In this document: one piece after another, positions 27,513-54,700 of the stretch | Numbering within the stretch: position 1 is the stretch's first letter | How the letters are laid out: every line of letters begins with the position of its first letter | Source: Scylla paramamosain | Taxonomy: Eukaryota; Arthropoda; Malacostraca; Decapoda; Portunidae | DNA: 64,000 bases | Assembly: GCF_035594125.1 (NCBI RefSeq) | Contig: NW_026973669.1 | Span: 352,001-416,000 of the forward strand | Direction: 5' to 3' | Notes under the pieces: generated by a model | What the model saw: the letters and a program-made list of their open reading frames with translations, nothing else | The model's database searches: none | Told to the model about the DNA's origin: nothing | Position numbers and translations under genes: made by a program

Positions 27513-28715
27513 GCCGAATACTGAGCAGATGTTTAGAGCGGAAGAGGATGAGAAGCTGACAGATATTACCATAACTGAGATAGTGGAACAGGAAATAGAT
27601 AGGCTAAAAAGTTCAAGACACAGGACAAGATGAAATACATCCCAGAGTACTTGTGAAATGCAAAGAGGTTATCAGTCAGCCGTTGGTTTCTGTCTTTAGG
27701 AAATCACTTGAGTCAGGTGAGGTACCAGTAATGTGGAGGCAGGCGAATGTAGCACCCATCTTTAAGAAAGGAGATAAAACTTTAGCGTCTAATTATAAAC
27801 CTGTCAGCTTAACTTATGTTGTAGGTAGAATAATGGAGTCAGTAATAGGGAGCATTTTGACAAACATAACTTGACAAATCAATTACAGCATGGCTTCACG
27901 AAGTTAAGGTTTTACAGTAAAGTTTACGAGGCAGCAGATAATGGTGATAGTTATGACATCATATATCTGGACTTTAGTAAAGCGTTTGACAAGGTACCCC
28001 ATCAGAGGTTCCTGAGAAAGGTTAGGGAGCACAGGATAGATGGGAAGGTGTTACACTGGATAAAGTCATGGCTAAGCGACAGGCGACAGAGATTTGTAAT
28101 AAACGGCTCTAAATCCGAATGGGGTCAAGTAATTAGTGAGGTGCCACAGGGATCAGTATTAGGTCTATTGTTGTTTTTAATATATATCAATGATTTAGAT
28201 ATTAGAATTAGTAGTGATGTTAGTAAATCTGCGGATAACACGAAGATAGATTAATTAGGTCAGAATCGGATGCCATCACCTTGCAAATTTGGATAGGATG
28301 AATGAATGGACAGACAGATGGCAAATGCTGTTAATAACTACAAATGTAAAGTACTTATCTTAGATAGAGGAAACTCACACAGTAGATACACGATAAACGA
28401 AACTCTGGTAGGTTCAGAGTACGAAAAAGATTTAGGAGTTATAGTTGGCTCTGAACTCCATCTAGGAAAGCAATGCACAGAGGACAGAAACAGGGCAAAT
28501 AGGGTATTAGGATTAATTTTTAGAAGTATTAAGAGTAGAAGGCTTGAAGTAATATTAAAGTTATATTTGGCGCTGTTCAAACCTCATCTAGACTCTGCTG
28601 TGCATGTGCAGTTCTGGTGCCCATATTACAGGAAGGGTGTAGGTCTACTAGAATCAGTGCAAGGGAGAATGAATAAAAGGATACAGGGGATGAGGAGTAT
28701 TCCTTATTAAATACA
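27512..28715 (+). mobile_element. LINE family A, decayed internal fragment
   Basis: Corresponds to the RT and part of the C-terminal region of family [47 protein letters not shown]. The catalytic box reads SADNTK (about 28226-28245) where active copies have FADDTK, and several frameshifts and internal deletions are present. Both ends are cut: there is no 5' part, and the 3' end stops at about 28711 before the tail. It diverges more than the copies at 22 and 38 kb, so it is older. Confidence 0.9.
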
Positions 28716-29059
28716 CATGACGTACATTGCAGTTTTACATAATATGTGCCTGGTATCTGTAATAGCTGAGTAAACTTATATCTATTTGGGTTGCTTCTAT
28801 AGTACAAAGGTAAATAACGGTTCCTCAATTTTGTAATGTCTTAATTATTATATTTTATCAACACATGGTACTCATCTACTACGCTGCTGCTATACATGTT
28901 ACAAAAAAAAATTATTTTGGTGTTCTATTCTACCTACCTGTTACAATTGGTTATCTGTGATTACTGGTTCTTAACTTAGTCAAATTGATCCTATGATGCT
29001 TTGATAATATTATCAAGTATTTTTTTCAAGAATAAAACTATCTTTTTAAGAGGCATAAG
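28716..29059. other. Non-coding, AT-rich
   Basis: No gene recognised. Confidence 0.5.
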
Positions 29060-30350
29060 TTTAACATGATGATTTATTATTCAGCATTGTCTGCCATTCA
29101 GTGACCCATTGATCCTTAACATTTCTCTCAAAAGCAAGTTTCAACCAAAGATGGTTATTAATTTCTTGACACGACCTTATCCCTGACATAACTGAGTGAT
29201 TCAACAACGTTCTTATATAGTCCAACCAGGGTGATCTAAAAGTGTGTTTGTTATATAATCTCAAAAGACATTGATACATCACATAACAGTCTTGACCAAT
29301 AATTAAGCATCCTGCACATGATATGAATACTGATTGGATATTAACCTAATTCACCATACTCAATAACATTACTACATGTGGTCTTACGAACATTTATGAT
29401 ATGTTTGAGGAATGTAACATGAACACTTTCTATATCCTTAATAGGTCTGTATCCCTATATCCTGCAACCATCAGTAATAATTGGTAACACCATTGCATCA
29501 AACACTTCTAATTGCAAGTCGATGGGGAGATTAAATTTTCGACATTTAACAATCAAACTACACATCGCTCTTCTACCTTGTTCACAAAGTTGTTCCTGAC
29601 TTGTTTTAAAGTTACCAGTACAATTCATAACAACACCTAAGTTTTTATATTCATCAACAACATCAATATTTTGTCCTTTGAACTAAAAATTATAATTTTG
29701 TGTATTTTTTTTCGTTTGAGAATACAACAATTTGTCTTCCTACAGTTTATATCTAACTTCCATTAATCACAGTATTTTTCATAAGCCTTAAGTGAGTTAC
29801 AAATCCCTGTTGCATTATTATCATATGACAGTGTCTTCTGCATACATCAATACAAACAATTTAAGCATATCATCAGTTCAGTCGTTGTCAATATTAACAT
29901 AGTTATTTTCCAGCAAAAAATCTTCTATATCGTTTATATATAATGAAAATAAAAGCAGTGACAAATTTTCGGCCTACATCAGCATATCTTTGAAAATAAT
30001 CTAAAAATACTTGATTAAGTACAACACAAGATTTTATATTTCTATACATGTTTTTAGTTATTCTAATAATTTTACCATTAATTCCTATTTTTAATAATTT
30101 ATACCACAGACCAATCTCTCCACATAAGGTCAAAAGCTTTATTGTAATCAACAAAGACCAATTAGTCTTCTTCTTCTTAAAATGAAACAGATCAGTTAAG
30201 CTTTTCATCACAAACACATGATCAGTTGTCGATTACCCCTGCCTAAAACCTGCCTGCATTTCCATTACAATATGAGTGTTTTTATTGTCGTAAACAACTA
30301 ACTCAGACAACTTAATAGGGTTATACCTCTGTAATTATTAACCTCTGCTA
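29060..30350 (-). mobile_element. LINE family D, decayed reverse transcriptase
   Basis: Minus-strand frames together give a non-LTR RT: GLWYKLLKIGINGKIIRI and NMYRNIKSCVVLNQVF (30130-29990), an RQGENLSLLLF-like tract in another frame (about 29955), and a YADDTVILS-like catalytic tract (about 29850-29830), then scattered C-terminal pieces. It does not resemble families A, B or C. Its clade is not assigned. Many stops. Confidence 0.7.
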
Positions 30351-30404
30351 CCTTCTTATAAATAGGGACTGATAAACAGGGACTGATTCTGGTCAGCCAA
30401 TCTT

Positions 30405-30610
<206 letters not shown>

Positions 30611-30639
30611 CAGGACATTCATCGCGCAATATTATTGGC

Positions 30640-30640
30640 T

Positions 30641-30673
<33 letters not shown>
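30640..30673. repeat. (TG)n microsatellite
   Basis: Short TG array. Confidence 0.95.
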
Positions 30674-30674
<1 letters not shown>

Positions 30675-30865
30675 AGGGTGTGCTGATACAACCTTAAGTC
30701 TAATCTGAACCGGGCACACACATTCAAGGCTGCTGCTCTTCATCCATCCCCCCTCACCACCTCTCTCGGTATATAAGGACACCGAAGAGACGACATCGAC
30801 TCACTTCATCAGCTTCCTCATCGGCTTGCCAGTTTACCAGCGCTACGCGGCCACATACGCACCCA

Positions 30866-30889
30866 CACACACACACACACACACACATT
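30866..30889. repeat. (AC)n microsatellite
   Basis: Short CA array. Confidence 0.94.
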
Positions 30890-30960
30890 CACCAAGGTAA
30901 CCCATTAGGCGAGCTTTGGAATTATAAAGGTATTGATCTGTCTAACCCAGTGTTCTTCAA

Positions 30961-31797
<837 letters not shown>

Positions 31798-31799
31798 TA

Positions 31800-33051
31800 A
31801 AAAATACACACACACACACACACACACTCTGTTACACTTCACTTGCTGTCTATACTATATTTGTCACCGATATGACGACCCAATGAGCAAGAGCTCGCGA
31901 CTCTGTGCAGCGTCCCTAGCTGTACCTTGAAGAATCCTGGTGTAATCCTAAGAGAGGATAGCTGAGAGTTAGTAAGAAAAAGCTGAGGAGGTCCGGGTGT
32001 CACAGTGGCCCTGTGTCGTAAGATTATTTCATCCACCAAACATTCCAAAGCCAGAGACTAAGGGCTTGCGCTGCTGTACCTTATATTTCTAACTTCACTT
32101 AACTTGTCTCTAAATATCGTAATACTAAAAACCTTTTAATTGAAGTATAATTAAATGCAGTATTTCATCACCTTTCAAGAGTAATACCTTTGTGTTTACA
32201 TACAAAATTTCAGATATCTTTGTAAATATGTATATTGCATAATATTCCTGCGTCCGAACCACACTGGCCCTACATAATGCCTCAGCTGTGTCGTCTATGG
32301 TGCGATGCTAGTACTACTGATAGTACTTTGCCTTTGTTAATACGTTATTTCATTTTCTTATACATACACATTCCAGTCCTGCAAGGTTGTAAATGTGTGT
32401 ACTCTGTGCTGAAACAGTCAGCCATGTTAACAAACTTTCGTGAGTCTTGAGTCCCGGAGCTTTGAGTGCCGCATTCATTGTCATTGTGCCGCACAGAAGT
32501 GTCTCAAGCTAGTAAACTTTCAAGTGAAATGGTAATAACTCAAGGAAGCTACTGATAAGTTGCTTCTCATCCTGAACACCTTAGCACTTGTTGTATACAG
32601 ACGCTGTGCTTGAGTGGCTTAAACCCTTTCACATTGTCCTGTCATCATAAACCACTTTGAAACGTTCGTTTTCGTTCTAAAACCACTTCTAAATATCATA
32701 TTGTTTAAAAACTGATACATCATTCTTTTATTTTCTACATTTTTCCTTGTAGGTGCTTTTAATGAATTCTACAGTACCTTTAGTACTCTTTGTTGTTGCA
32801 TATCACAGTGGAAGTGTTGCCATGCCCACGGGTTTATGGTTGAATGTCGTGTTATGCATTACGCATCGCTAGTGAGTACCTTCGTTTACAAATCAATAAG
32901 ATTTCTGCCTATACAGTTGAAAGAAAAGTTTTTTGGATGTATTTAAAGTGTTAAAATCATATTTTTAGAATATTGTAATTAATATCTAGTGTTTATTTAT
33001 CTATTTTTATTTATTTATTTATTTATTTATTTTATTTATCTTTTTAATTAG

Positions 33052-33084
<33 letters not shown>

Positions 33085-33328
33085 ATATTAACCATTTCTA
33101 TGTGTTTTATAGCGGTATTTAGTATTTACATTCATCTTTTTTATGTTTTCGCACGTCACTAATCGGCAATCAGCAGAGCAGTAAGTCATCCGCGAAATCA
33201 AGGCCAGAGAGTGCGTCAAAAATATCACAACGAAAAATATCAACAGCAGACATAATGCAATACAGGCTGAGGGAGAAGGTGAAGGGGGCAGCAAGCACAA
33301 AATCGTTCGGTGCCTTGTCGGCAAAGGA
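31800..33328. other. Non-coding DNA with one faint RT remnant
   Basis: No gene is supported. A minus-strand stretch at about 33330-33165 contains FTFSLSLYCIMSAVDIF followed by LDFADDLLLC, which resembles an RT catalytic region (FADD) but is too short to assign. Poly-T and (ATTT)n tracts lie at 32995-33079. Confidence 0.4.
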
Positions 33329-33544
33329 ACCATATTCCGACACTCTTCCGCGCCACACCTCATCTACATTCAAAATCCTCTGGTTGTGAAGTTTTACGGG
33401 TTTTTAAGGATGTGTTTACGACTCTAGTGTCAGATTAACAAAATTTGTATATTATTAACATGAGAAACACTCTGAGAACCCAGTTAACCATCTGTAACAT
33501 TTGAAAATAGTCGTGGAGAGAGAACAAAATGTTTCTGAAGATAT
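33329..33544 (+). mobile_element. MITE copy 1
   Basis: One of five related elements of about 170-230 bp with inverted ends. The left end is GAACCATATTCCGACACTCT and the right end ATGTTTCTGAAGATAT. The interior shares TTAAGGATGTGTTTACG, TATTATTAACATGAGAAACA and GAACCC tracts with the copies at 42.1, 44.6, 54.0 and 61.9 kb. Confidence 0.72.
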
Positions 33545-33734
33545 GAGAGAGAAGATCTGCATTACAGGTACAGGATATGGCAGAGGAGTTATCTGATTGA
33601 CATACGAGAAAGAAATGTGAAAACAAACTAGAGATATTTTAAGTAGACGCCAAAAAAAACAAGAATTTGATATGATAGGGTTTTTTCTCTTTTTTCCTAA
33701 TTGAGTTTCTGGCAAGCTGCACGATTTTCATTAA

Positions 33735-33735
<1 letters not shown>

Positions 33736-33825
<90 letters not shown>
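33736..33825. repeat. (TA)n then (GA)n microsatellite
   Basis: Short TA tract passing into a GA array. Confidence 0.96.
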
Positions 33826-33827
<2 letters not shown>

Positions 33828-33889
33828 TTAAGTTTCAGCGGATGGTAGAGTAACGTACAGTGTTTAAAACTTGTCCTTTTATTGAAGCA

Positions 33890-33911
33890 AGTTAGGTTAG
33901 GTTAGGTTAGG
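33890..33911. repeat. Short TTAGG repeat
   Basis: Four TTAGG units in a row (GTTAGGTTAGGTTAGGTTAGG), the standard arthropod telomere repeat, located directly at the 5' break of a LINE A fragment. Confidence 0.85.
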
Positions 33912-34260
33912 TGCACTTTAAGTGGTATAAGGGTTATAACGAGGGAGTTGTAAGCAAAATTCTTAGGATCAGCAATCAGAATAAAACAAGAAGTAACGGG
34001 TTCAAACTTGAAAAATTTAGATTTAAGAAAGAGATACGAAGAAAGTGGTTCTCAAATAGAGTGATAGATGAATGGAACGGACTCAGTAATCATGTTGCTA
34101 GTGCTAAGCCATTAGAAAGCTTTAAGAGAAGATTAGACGAGTTTATGGATGGGGATGATTGGTGGAAATATGTGGGTATATTTCACACAGGGACTGCCAC
34201 GTGTAAGACTGGTCGCTTCTTGCAGCTTCCCTTATTTCTTATGTTCTCATGTTCTTATTA
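33912..34260 (+). mobile_element. LINE family A 3' end fragment
   Basis: Encodes FKWYKGYNEGVVSKILRISN to the ORF2 C-terminus (frame open 33911-34261, but the TAG-equivalent is read through as WWKYVG) and the 3' tail CTTATTTCTTATGTTCTCAT. A 5'-truncated copy. Confidence 0.9.
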
Positions 34261-34321
34261 ACCGACCATCAGAAACGATCAGTCCTTCAGAGCACAAAAT
34301 GTCTATATGCATAAGTCATTG

Positions 34322-34436
<115 letters not shown>

Positions 34437-34570
34437 CATTATGTTTAAAATATAAATTTCAGAGCACACTTCGCATTTCCCTCTTGTACTTTTACCTGCA
34501 GATCACAGAACGCAGTAATGCAGGTAGTCCCATAAATTCCATAGTTAGAACCATTGGATATGCAGAGTCT

Positions 34571-34650
<80 letters not shown>
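34571..34650. repeat. (GA)n then (GT)n upstream of METTL27 start
   Basis: Compound array 58 bp upstream of the METTL27-like ATG. It may lie in the 5' UTR or promoter. Confidence 0.95.
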
Positions 34651-34654
<4 letters not shown>

Positions 34655-34708
34655 GTATTTTAATTTATGTTCTTCCATCTCTCCATCTTTCCACCTTCGC
34701 CTCCCAAG

Positions 34709-46718
<12,010 letters not shown>

Positions 46719-46766
<48 letters not shown>
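46719..46766. repeat. (AC)n at the METTL27-like stop codon
   Basis: CA array beginning directly after the TAA. Confidence 0.97.
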
Positions 46767-46767
<1 letters not shown>

Positions 46768-48150
46768 CGTCAGCATGGGAATCGTCAGTTTTCGGAAGCT
46801 TTGGCCAGACGGGCACCATACGCCGAAGTGATATTTATTGATGCTGGCGGTGTCGTGTAACATTTTGCAGGTGTGTGTGTGCTCTGAACTCTTTTAACCT
46901 GTTCAATTTAGAACAGGAGTCTGAAGCAAGAGTTCTGCTGAAATCGTGTTTACACCGATCATTCAAACAACTATACACGTGAAGCAAGACACAAAGCTAT
47001 TAGGAACTGACTTTGCTTTGCAGGAAAAACAAAATGCGTGGGGGTAAAATGTGTAAGATTCTTACTCACAAAGTTTTTTTTTTTTTTTTTTCCTCTGTGA
47101 GGGAAAAAAAAATGTTCACCATCACGCTTATGACAAATGGCAAGCAAATAACATTGAGGATTTTTGTCGTCCTTCTTCAAAGTTATAAGTTTCCTTCCGT
47201 AGCGCAACAAAGCGTCAGTAAGAACCCCGAGCTGAAGCGTCATGGAGAAATTTATCTATTATTACTAATTTGCCCTAATAAGAGTTAATTAACGAAGAAT
47301 ATAACGAGTTATCAATACAACAAATAAATATGCTAATACTTGGTTATTAGGGAGCTTTAAAAGAAGATTAAATAAATTTATATGGATGGGATGATAGGTA
47401 GAAATAGGCAAGTTTCATGTAAGCACTGCTACGTGTAAACCTGATGGCTTCTTGCAGCTCTCTTTATTGTTCTCTTCTATGTTGTTATGACCAAAATACA
47501 ACAGTCCCATTCCACTAAGAAGCAAGTCTTGGTAGTGCTGAACAAAACTCTTGAGACGAAGTGACAATAGTTACTTATATAATATATAGTATAGTATATA
47601 GTATAGTATAGTATATAGCATATAGTATGTAGTATATATATATAAGGTAGTCGATAGTACTTAGAGAATGACGATTATAGGTAGTACAGTGACGACATGT
47701 ATGAGAAAGAAATGTACACTTTTTGATGTATGTGTGGTGTCAACAAACAAAGGCCCCGTCGTGGGCACCTTCTGCCTTTCATTTTGTTTGCTTCGCTTTC
47801 TTATTGTTATTTGTTTTAGATTTATTGTTATTTTTATTGGCATGTTGCTTCATTGATTTTTTTTTTTTTCAATGTAGATTTCGTTTATTCTTAATATTCT
47901 GTCGCATTTCCTAATTTAAAACATAATGTGTTTATTTTTTTATAATTAACCAGAATATATAATGTTTCGTTTGCAAAACAAACAAATAGAAAAAAAATAA
48001 ATAAACGATGAAAAGAGAAAATATATTGATATATAAGTTCGTTTTTTTTTCTTTTGTATAACCTCTACAAACCAATGTACAAGAAGCTGTTTACATTTCA
48101 CAGGGACATGGAACACTAATAGAGAGAATGAAAAGCGTTAGGTGTTTTCC
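46767..48150. other. METTL27-like 3' flank, non-coding
   Basis: No gene recognised. Contains a LINE A tail fragment (47341-47480) and a TATAG-type irregular repeat at about 47580-47645. No polyadenylation signal was singled out. Confidence 0.5.
47341..47480 (+). mobile_element. LINE family A 3' tail fragment
   Basis: The tracts GGGAGCTTTAAAAGAAGATT and GCTACGTGTAAACCTGATGG match the last codons and 3' UTR of family A. Diverged. Confidence 0.75.
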
Positions 48151-48156
48151 TTATTA

Positions 48157-48157
<1 letters not shown>

Positions 48158-48227
<70 letters not shown>

Positions 48228-48232
48228 ATCAC

Positions 48233-48331
<99 letters not shown>
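48158..48331. repeat. (ATT)n arrays
   Basis: Two ATT arrays separated by AATTATTATCACTG. Confidence 0.96.
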
Positions 48332-48524
48332 CAACATCATCACACCATCATCAAACACTAAGCACGAAACAAACAGCCACACTGCAGTCTTGCGAGATGG
48401 ACAAGAGAGCATAAGTTCAGCAGGTCAGGTTAGATCGGGTTGGGTAACGGCGTGGACGGTCAGTCGCCGATACGTGTTACTCATTTCCTGATGAGCACAT
48501 CTAGTTCGTACTGCTACTGCTATT

Positions 48525-48549
48525 ACTGTTATTTCCACTACTACTACTA

Positions 48550-48607
<58 letters not shown>

Positions 48608-48639
48608 ACCTACTGCTGCTGCTGCTGCTGCTACTGCTC

Positions 48640-48708
<69 letters not shown>

Positions 48709-48783
48709 ATCTGCTACTACTAATAATGTTATTTCTACTACTACTACTTTCTACTACTACTACTTACATTTCCATTGCTGCTG

Positions 48784-48825
<42 letters not shown>

Positions 48826-48826
48826 T

Positions 48827-48862
<36 letters not shown>

Positions 48863-48915
48863 AACCATCTCTACTACTACTTATATTTCCATTGCTGCTT
48901 CTGAAGCTGCTAATG

Positions 48916-48950
<35 letters not shown>

Positions 48951-49038
48951 TCTACTACTACTTATATTTTCATTGCTGCTGCTACTACTACTACTACTAC
49001 TCCTACTACTGCTAGTGCTGCTGCTGTTATTACTGCTA

Positions 49039-49040
<2 letters not shown>
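48525..49040. repeat. (CTA)n array with higher-order repeats
   Basis: CTA/ACT triplets of about 500 bp. Within them the motif TTATATTTCCATTGCTGCT occurs at about 48762, 48881 and 48961, each followed by a new CTA block. TGC-rich tracts lie in between. Confidence 0.93.
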
Positions 49041-49893
<853 letters not shown>

Positions 49894-50180
49894 CGGTGCC
49901 CCTCCTACATGAAATAAAACAAAATTAAACCCTTTGTTTCACTCTACATTACTTTTTAATTGCTTATTTAATTTGATTTATATAAAAGTGTGAGGAATAT
50001 ACAAAAATTAAATAAAACCAAAAAAACAATAAACCCCCCCAAAAGACCCAGTGGGTACTTTTTTTTCTTTAAACCCGGGTTTTTTTTTCCTACCCTGACT
50101 TAAAGTGGAAGTCTTTCTCCGGTAGTGGCCGTGACGCTGACCAGACCTGTTACTTGGCAAGAGACATTGAGGTGCTGGAG

Positions 50181-50346
50181 TTAGAAGGCGGGCCTGATCA
50201 TCATGGAGGTCCGTCGTAGGGAGTAGTTCCAGCCGTGCCAAGAATACCAGTTGATGCCGTCAGCGTGGGAGGAATGGTTGCCCCGGTGCTGGTAGCCGTT
50301 CAGGTTTGAGGCGTGGCAAGAAGAAAACCACCAAGCCCCACGAAAT
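50181..50346 (-). CDS. Fibrinogen-related protein exon 4 (C-terminus)
   Basis: Acceptor ATTATCCTCCCAG (AG at 50348-50347), then [36 protein letters not shown] and the TAA at 50183-50181. 166 nt, enters in phase 2. Confidence 0.92.
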
Positions 50347-51684
50347 CTGGGAGGATAATTAACAAAGTTGATTTTAGTTTTGGTTCTGTGAAAAAATTCA
50401 TTCCTCTGTTCATGACATTATGACACTTGCGACTTCATTCCAGTAAGTGCAGCTTATCTTACCAACCAAACACTAGGCCATGTACATGCACTCAGTGATA
50501 ATTAATTTTTTTGCCATTTGTTTGAGGCTTTTCTTTAGAAAAATGTATGATACAACACTTCTCTTGTGTTTTCACCAGAAAACACAAGCTAAGTTCTTTT
50601 TTTTTTTTACATCTCTCCTCATTTATAACGACGGTATTTAATAATTCTTATCGGCAAGGTGTCAGTAATAAGCCACAGTGCTGTACTATGGCAGATATCA
50701 AAAAGTTGCCTGGCCTTGCATCTGGTAACCGTCACCTGTGGCGTGCGACACTCACTTTTCGGCACAGTTGATGGTGTCGTGCACGTCATTGTCCTGATCA
50801 TGGGTGGAGAAGCGCTGAGTGTGGTGGGAACCCAGGCTGTCCCCTGCATCACCACTGTACCTGCCACCACATGAAAAGGCTAATAAACACGGTGTTCGTT
50901 GGAAAGGTGACATTGCAAAAATAATTCATTACAGAAACCACAGCCTGGGTGCCTCCTCTCCTCTGTCGCTGCAGCAGCTGGTTCGTGCACTCATGTTGTC
51001 GCCTCTCCAAGTCTTGATAATTCCAGTCACATTACCAACCAGCCATAACCTAAGATTATTTACACAATGCCAATACGAAATTAACAAAAATATGATAGTA
51101 TTAATCCTTCGCAAAAACTGTGGAAACAAGATGTTTACATGAACATCCTGTAAACATTACTGTCAATAGCGGCGCGTGTCGACAGTCATATGGGGTGCGT
51201 CTAAGTAAGTAGCACATTTCATGATTGCCCTCCTCTTTACATTTTTTTAATTGATCTGCGCAATAAGAAAATAGAAAAAAAAGAGAATAGGAAAATAAGG
51301 GAAGCTGCATGAAGCCATCAAATCAATCAGTGGTTGGAAATAAAGCACCACTAAGAAAAACTGACGTGGTGGCAAGCTCATCACGTTTGCACCAGTGAAC
51401 TACTGCGCTGGAAGGAGGAAGGCAGAGAGTGTAGTTTCTATATCTGCTTGGTCTACCAACTATAGACCATTTTTGTTAATCACTGAATAGGAGGTTTTGA
51501 AAAATGTTTGTGTGTGTGTGTGTGTGTGTGTGTACGAGGGATAACAGAGGGAGCCAATTATAACTAACAGAAATGTGGAATCTGGACATTTGCTTATGAC
51601 GCTCAGTAATTACCGACAGTCTCTTGGCTTAAAAAAAAAATGACCGGTTGGGTTATTGTATACTAAAAAAAAGGGGGGGTCAAT

Positions 51685-51744
<60 letters not shown>

Positions 51745-54700
51745 GTAATGATAACCTTATAAAGAATTCGGAAAATTAAAGTAGACTAGAAAATAAATTC
51801 AAAAGCTCATAACAATCTAGACAAAAGTAAAGAAAAAACGTAGCATGAGCTTCAATAAAAAAAAAAAAAAAAAATTGTTCTGAAGGCTTGTAAAATTTAA
51901 AGTGAGTGTGAAATATAAATAAATTACATTGGCCTGATATTTCTTTTTATCTCGTGTCATTGCACATGTTTGGAGACGAAGACTGGGAGTGGGGAGATGC
52001 TTGCTGACTTTCTCACTGACGGAATAAAGAGAATAAGAGTGAAAGTTACTGGAGTACTTTAAAATGCAAGACAACCAAGACCACTGGAGCAAAAGAGAGG
52101 AGTATACATGACAGCTTGAGATAAGATCAGTAAGTATCTAGTAGCCATGAACTGTTGAAAGAGGATAATTAAATAAATCGTTTTTATTTTCTACGATTTC
52201 GACCTGAAGCGTAAATATGCCCTCTTTTATGAAATCTATTCCATGTAGAGACTCCATGAAAGGCAATGTGAGTAATGAGCAAACCTGTAGCTGTTGGAAG
52301 ATGTTGAAGGAGGCACCCAAATTTATAAAGAGTGATTAGGCAAGGAAATTAATCTCCTTAATACTAAGGAATACAACAGTGCTGCCGTGGTTTCAGTTGT
52401 TAGCTGAACGCTTTGATGTGATAGAGTGTAACAGACTTGTATGGCAGTTATGGCTTCATTGTCATTACTTGTCATTATTTCATTTACGGTTCTGTGATTC
52501 ACACCATTTCCCTTACAGTAGATTACCTCGCCACATGCACCTGTTCTAGAGTTCACTTACTTCTTTCTCACGCCACCGCCTATTCACATCTGCTGTACCT
52601 GTAACGTTGCCACTGTTAGAGAGCAAGGACGGAGTATTTACCTTCACCTGAGTAACATACTGACGCGATACAAGACTCACCTTCCAACACTGAGACGATA
52701 CTTGGTTACTGCGGAATCAACGTGGAAGAAACCATACTGGGCCCATCGCTTCGCTCCCTCATAGTCTGACATGTGTATCTTCAGTTGCTGCAGCGTGGTT
52801 GAAGTGAGGGAATGAAGATGTTCGAGACCGAGCCAGAATTCACCATCGAGATCACCAAAGCCCAACTTATATTCAATCCAGGTTCGATAAAAGTCCTGAC
52901 GGGGGGCGTCATCGGTGCGTCTCTGGAAAACCGTCCAGCCTCCTCCGTCAGTGGTGTGGTCGCAGTACACCTTGACGCGATGGTGGGGTTGTGCAGGGTA
53001 AGGGTACACCAGGCGTAGGCCACTCCCGCTGTCCCCGGAATCCAGTAAATCCTTGCAGTGGCGTGGTCGGGACTCGGATCTGTTTACCAGGAGACTGACG
53101 TTCCTCACCACCTCCCTTACCTCCTGTGCCGCAGGAAAAAGTATATAAATAAATAAAGATAAAAGATCATTCAAATTAAATAACAAATTAATGAAGGATA
53201 AAGTAAAGCTCAAGATCCAATAAACAGCAAGTGAATCATAACATGCGTATTGTGTATTGTACATTACTTAAAAGTGCATCGAAACTCAATTTTTTGTTAA
53301 TAATACGTCTTTTTGGGGAAATATGAGGATTATTTGTCATTTTGACTTCTGCATGCATAAATCAGGACCAAGCACCACACCACCAAAGAAAACAAACGAC
53401 TTCCGAGAGCGCGAAACTGGCCTGTTCTCACCTTACCCCGACACTCCCTCCCACTGCGTCCTCATTATTCCGTTAGAAAATAAAGATTAGGGACGACTAT
53501 AAATGCAGGAACGTAGTGTTAAACCCTTCGAATTTATTTATACAGGGATCATTGTGTGAGGTCAAACCTCGTTACCGGTGTCGTATTCACAGCTGTTCCC
53601 TTGTATATTGCTGTCCGCTCTTTGTTTACAAACGAAAACCTGACTTATGAACACGTTATAGGCTCTATTTCATCCCTATATTTGGCTTATCTTTTAACCA
53701 AGTTTTCACGCATGTTAATTACAGCATGGTGTGTTCGTAGCTGCCCTCTTGTACGTGACTATCCGCCCGCGAACTGCGCATGTTCTAAACCCAGTGTTTA
53801 CAAACAAAGGCATGTTGATGAACATATTTGTCTGCTGCTGTCCACAATAAGATGGCTGAAGATTGTGATAAAAGATTAATCAAATATAGGAATGAAATAG
53901 ACCCTGTAAAGTATTCACGGCAGTCTGCCTTTTGTTTGTAAACAAAGAGCGGACAGCTACAAACACGACACCGGCGGAGCAGCCTTACTATGAACCGTAT
54001 TCTGAGACACTTCTGCACCGCACTCCCAGTGTACAATCAAAAGGTTCTAATTAAAGTTACACAGGATTTTAAGGGTGTTTTACGGTTTTAATGACAAATT
54101 AATGAGATTTTTACATCATTAACAGGAGAAACACGCTTGAGAACCCGGATAATCATCTATATGGCCTTTGGGAAAGCACAGCATTTCTGAATACGGTCCT
54201 ATACCTACTGCCGCCTCGATTACCTTGAGCGGACCTCTCAAGCGGGCCGAAGCTTCGATTGTCGCGACTTCGCCTCTCTATCTCTTGTGTCTCGAGCCGG
54301 ACGCTGCACGGGGAGGGTGTGCGCGTGTGACTCTCCGCTTATATATTGAATTTATCGATGTTCTTGCTGTCTTAGGGCAGTAAGATTCACTCGGATTGTG
54401 TAAAAGAGGAACAACTATATTCCACTGAGGACAGGAAGTTGTATGGAAGGTATCAACATGGCGTCAGACAGTCTTGAAGAAGTCTTGGAAGATCTTGACA
54501 TGTGACTCTGACGATGGAGGTGATTGGCAACAACAACGACCGAGTAAGAAACGACGACATAAGGGTGATGGGTGAGTGAGTGAGGATGGTCGAGCTGGCT
54601 GTGGTGTGTTAATGTGTGATTACAACGAGTGTGAGGAGTAGTGGGAAATTACAGTAGCTATTTGATTGTCTGATGGCATGTCATCGACTCAGGCTGAATT

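Noticed and set aside
33165..33330. RT gene with FADD motif on the minus strand
   Set aside because: Only about 55 residues with weak resemblance; mentioned in the surrounding non-coding entry but not called.
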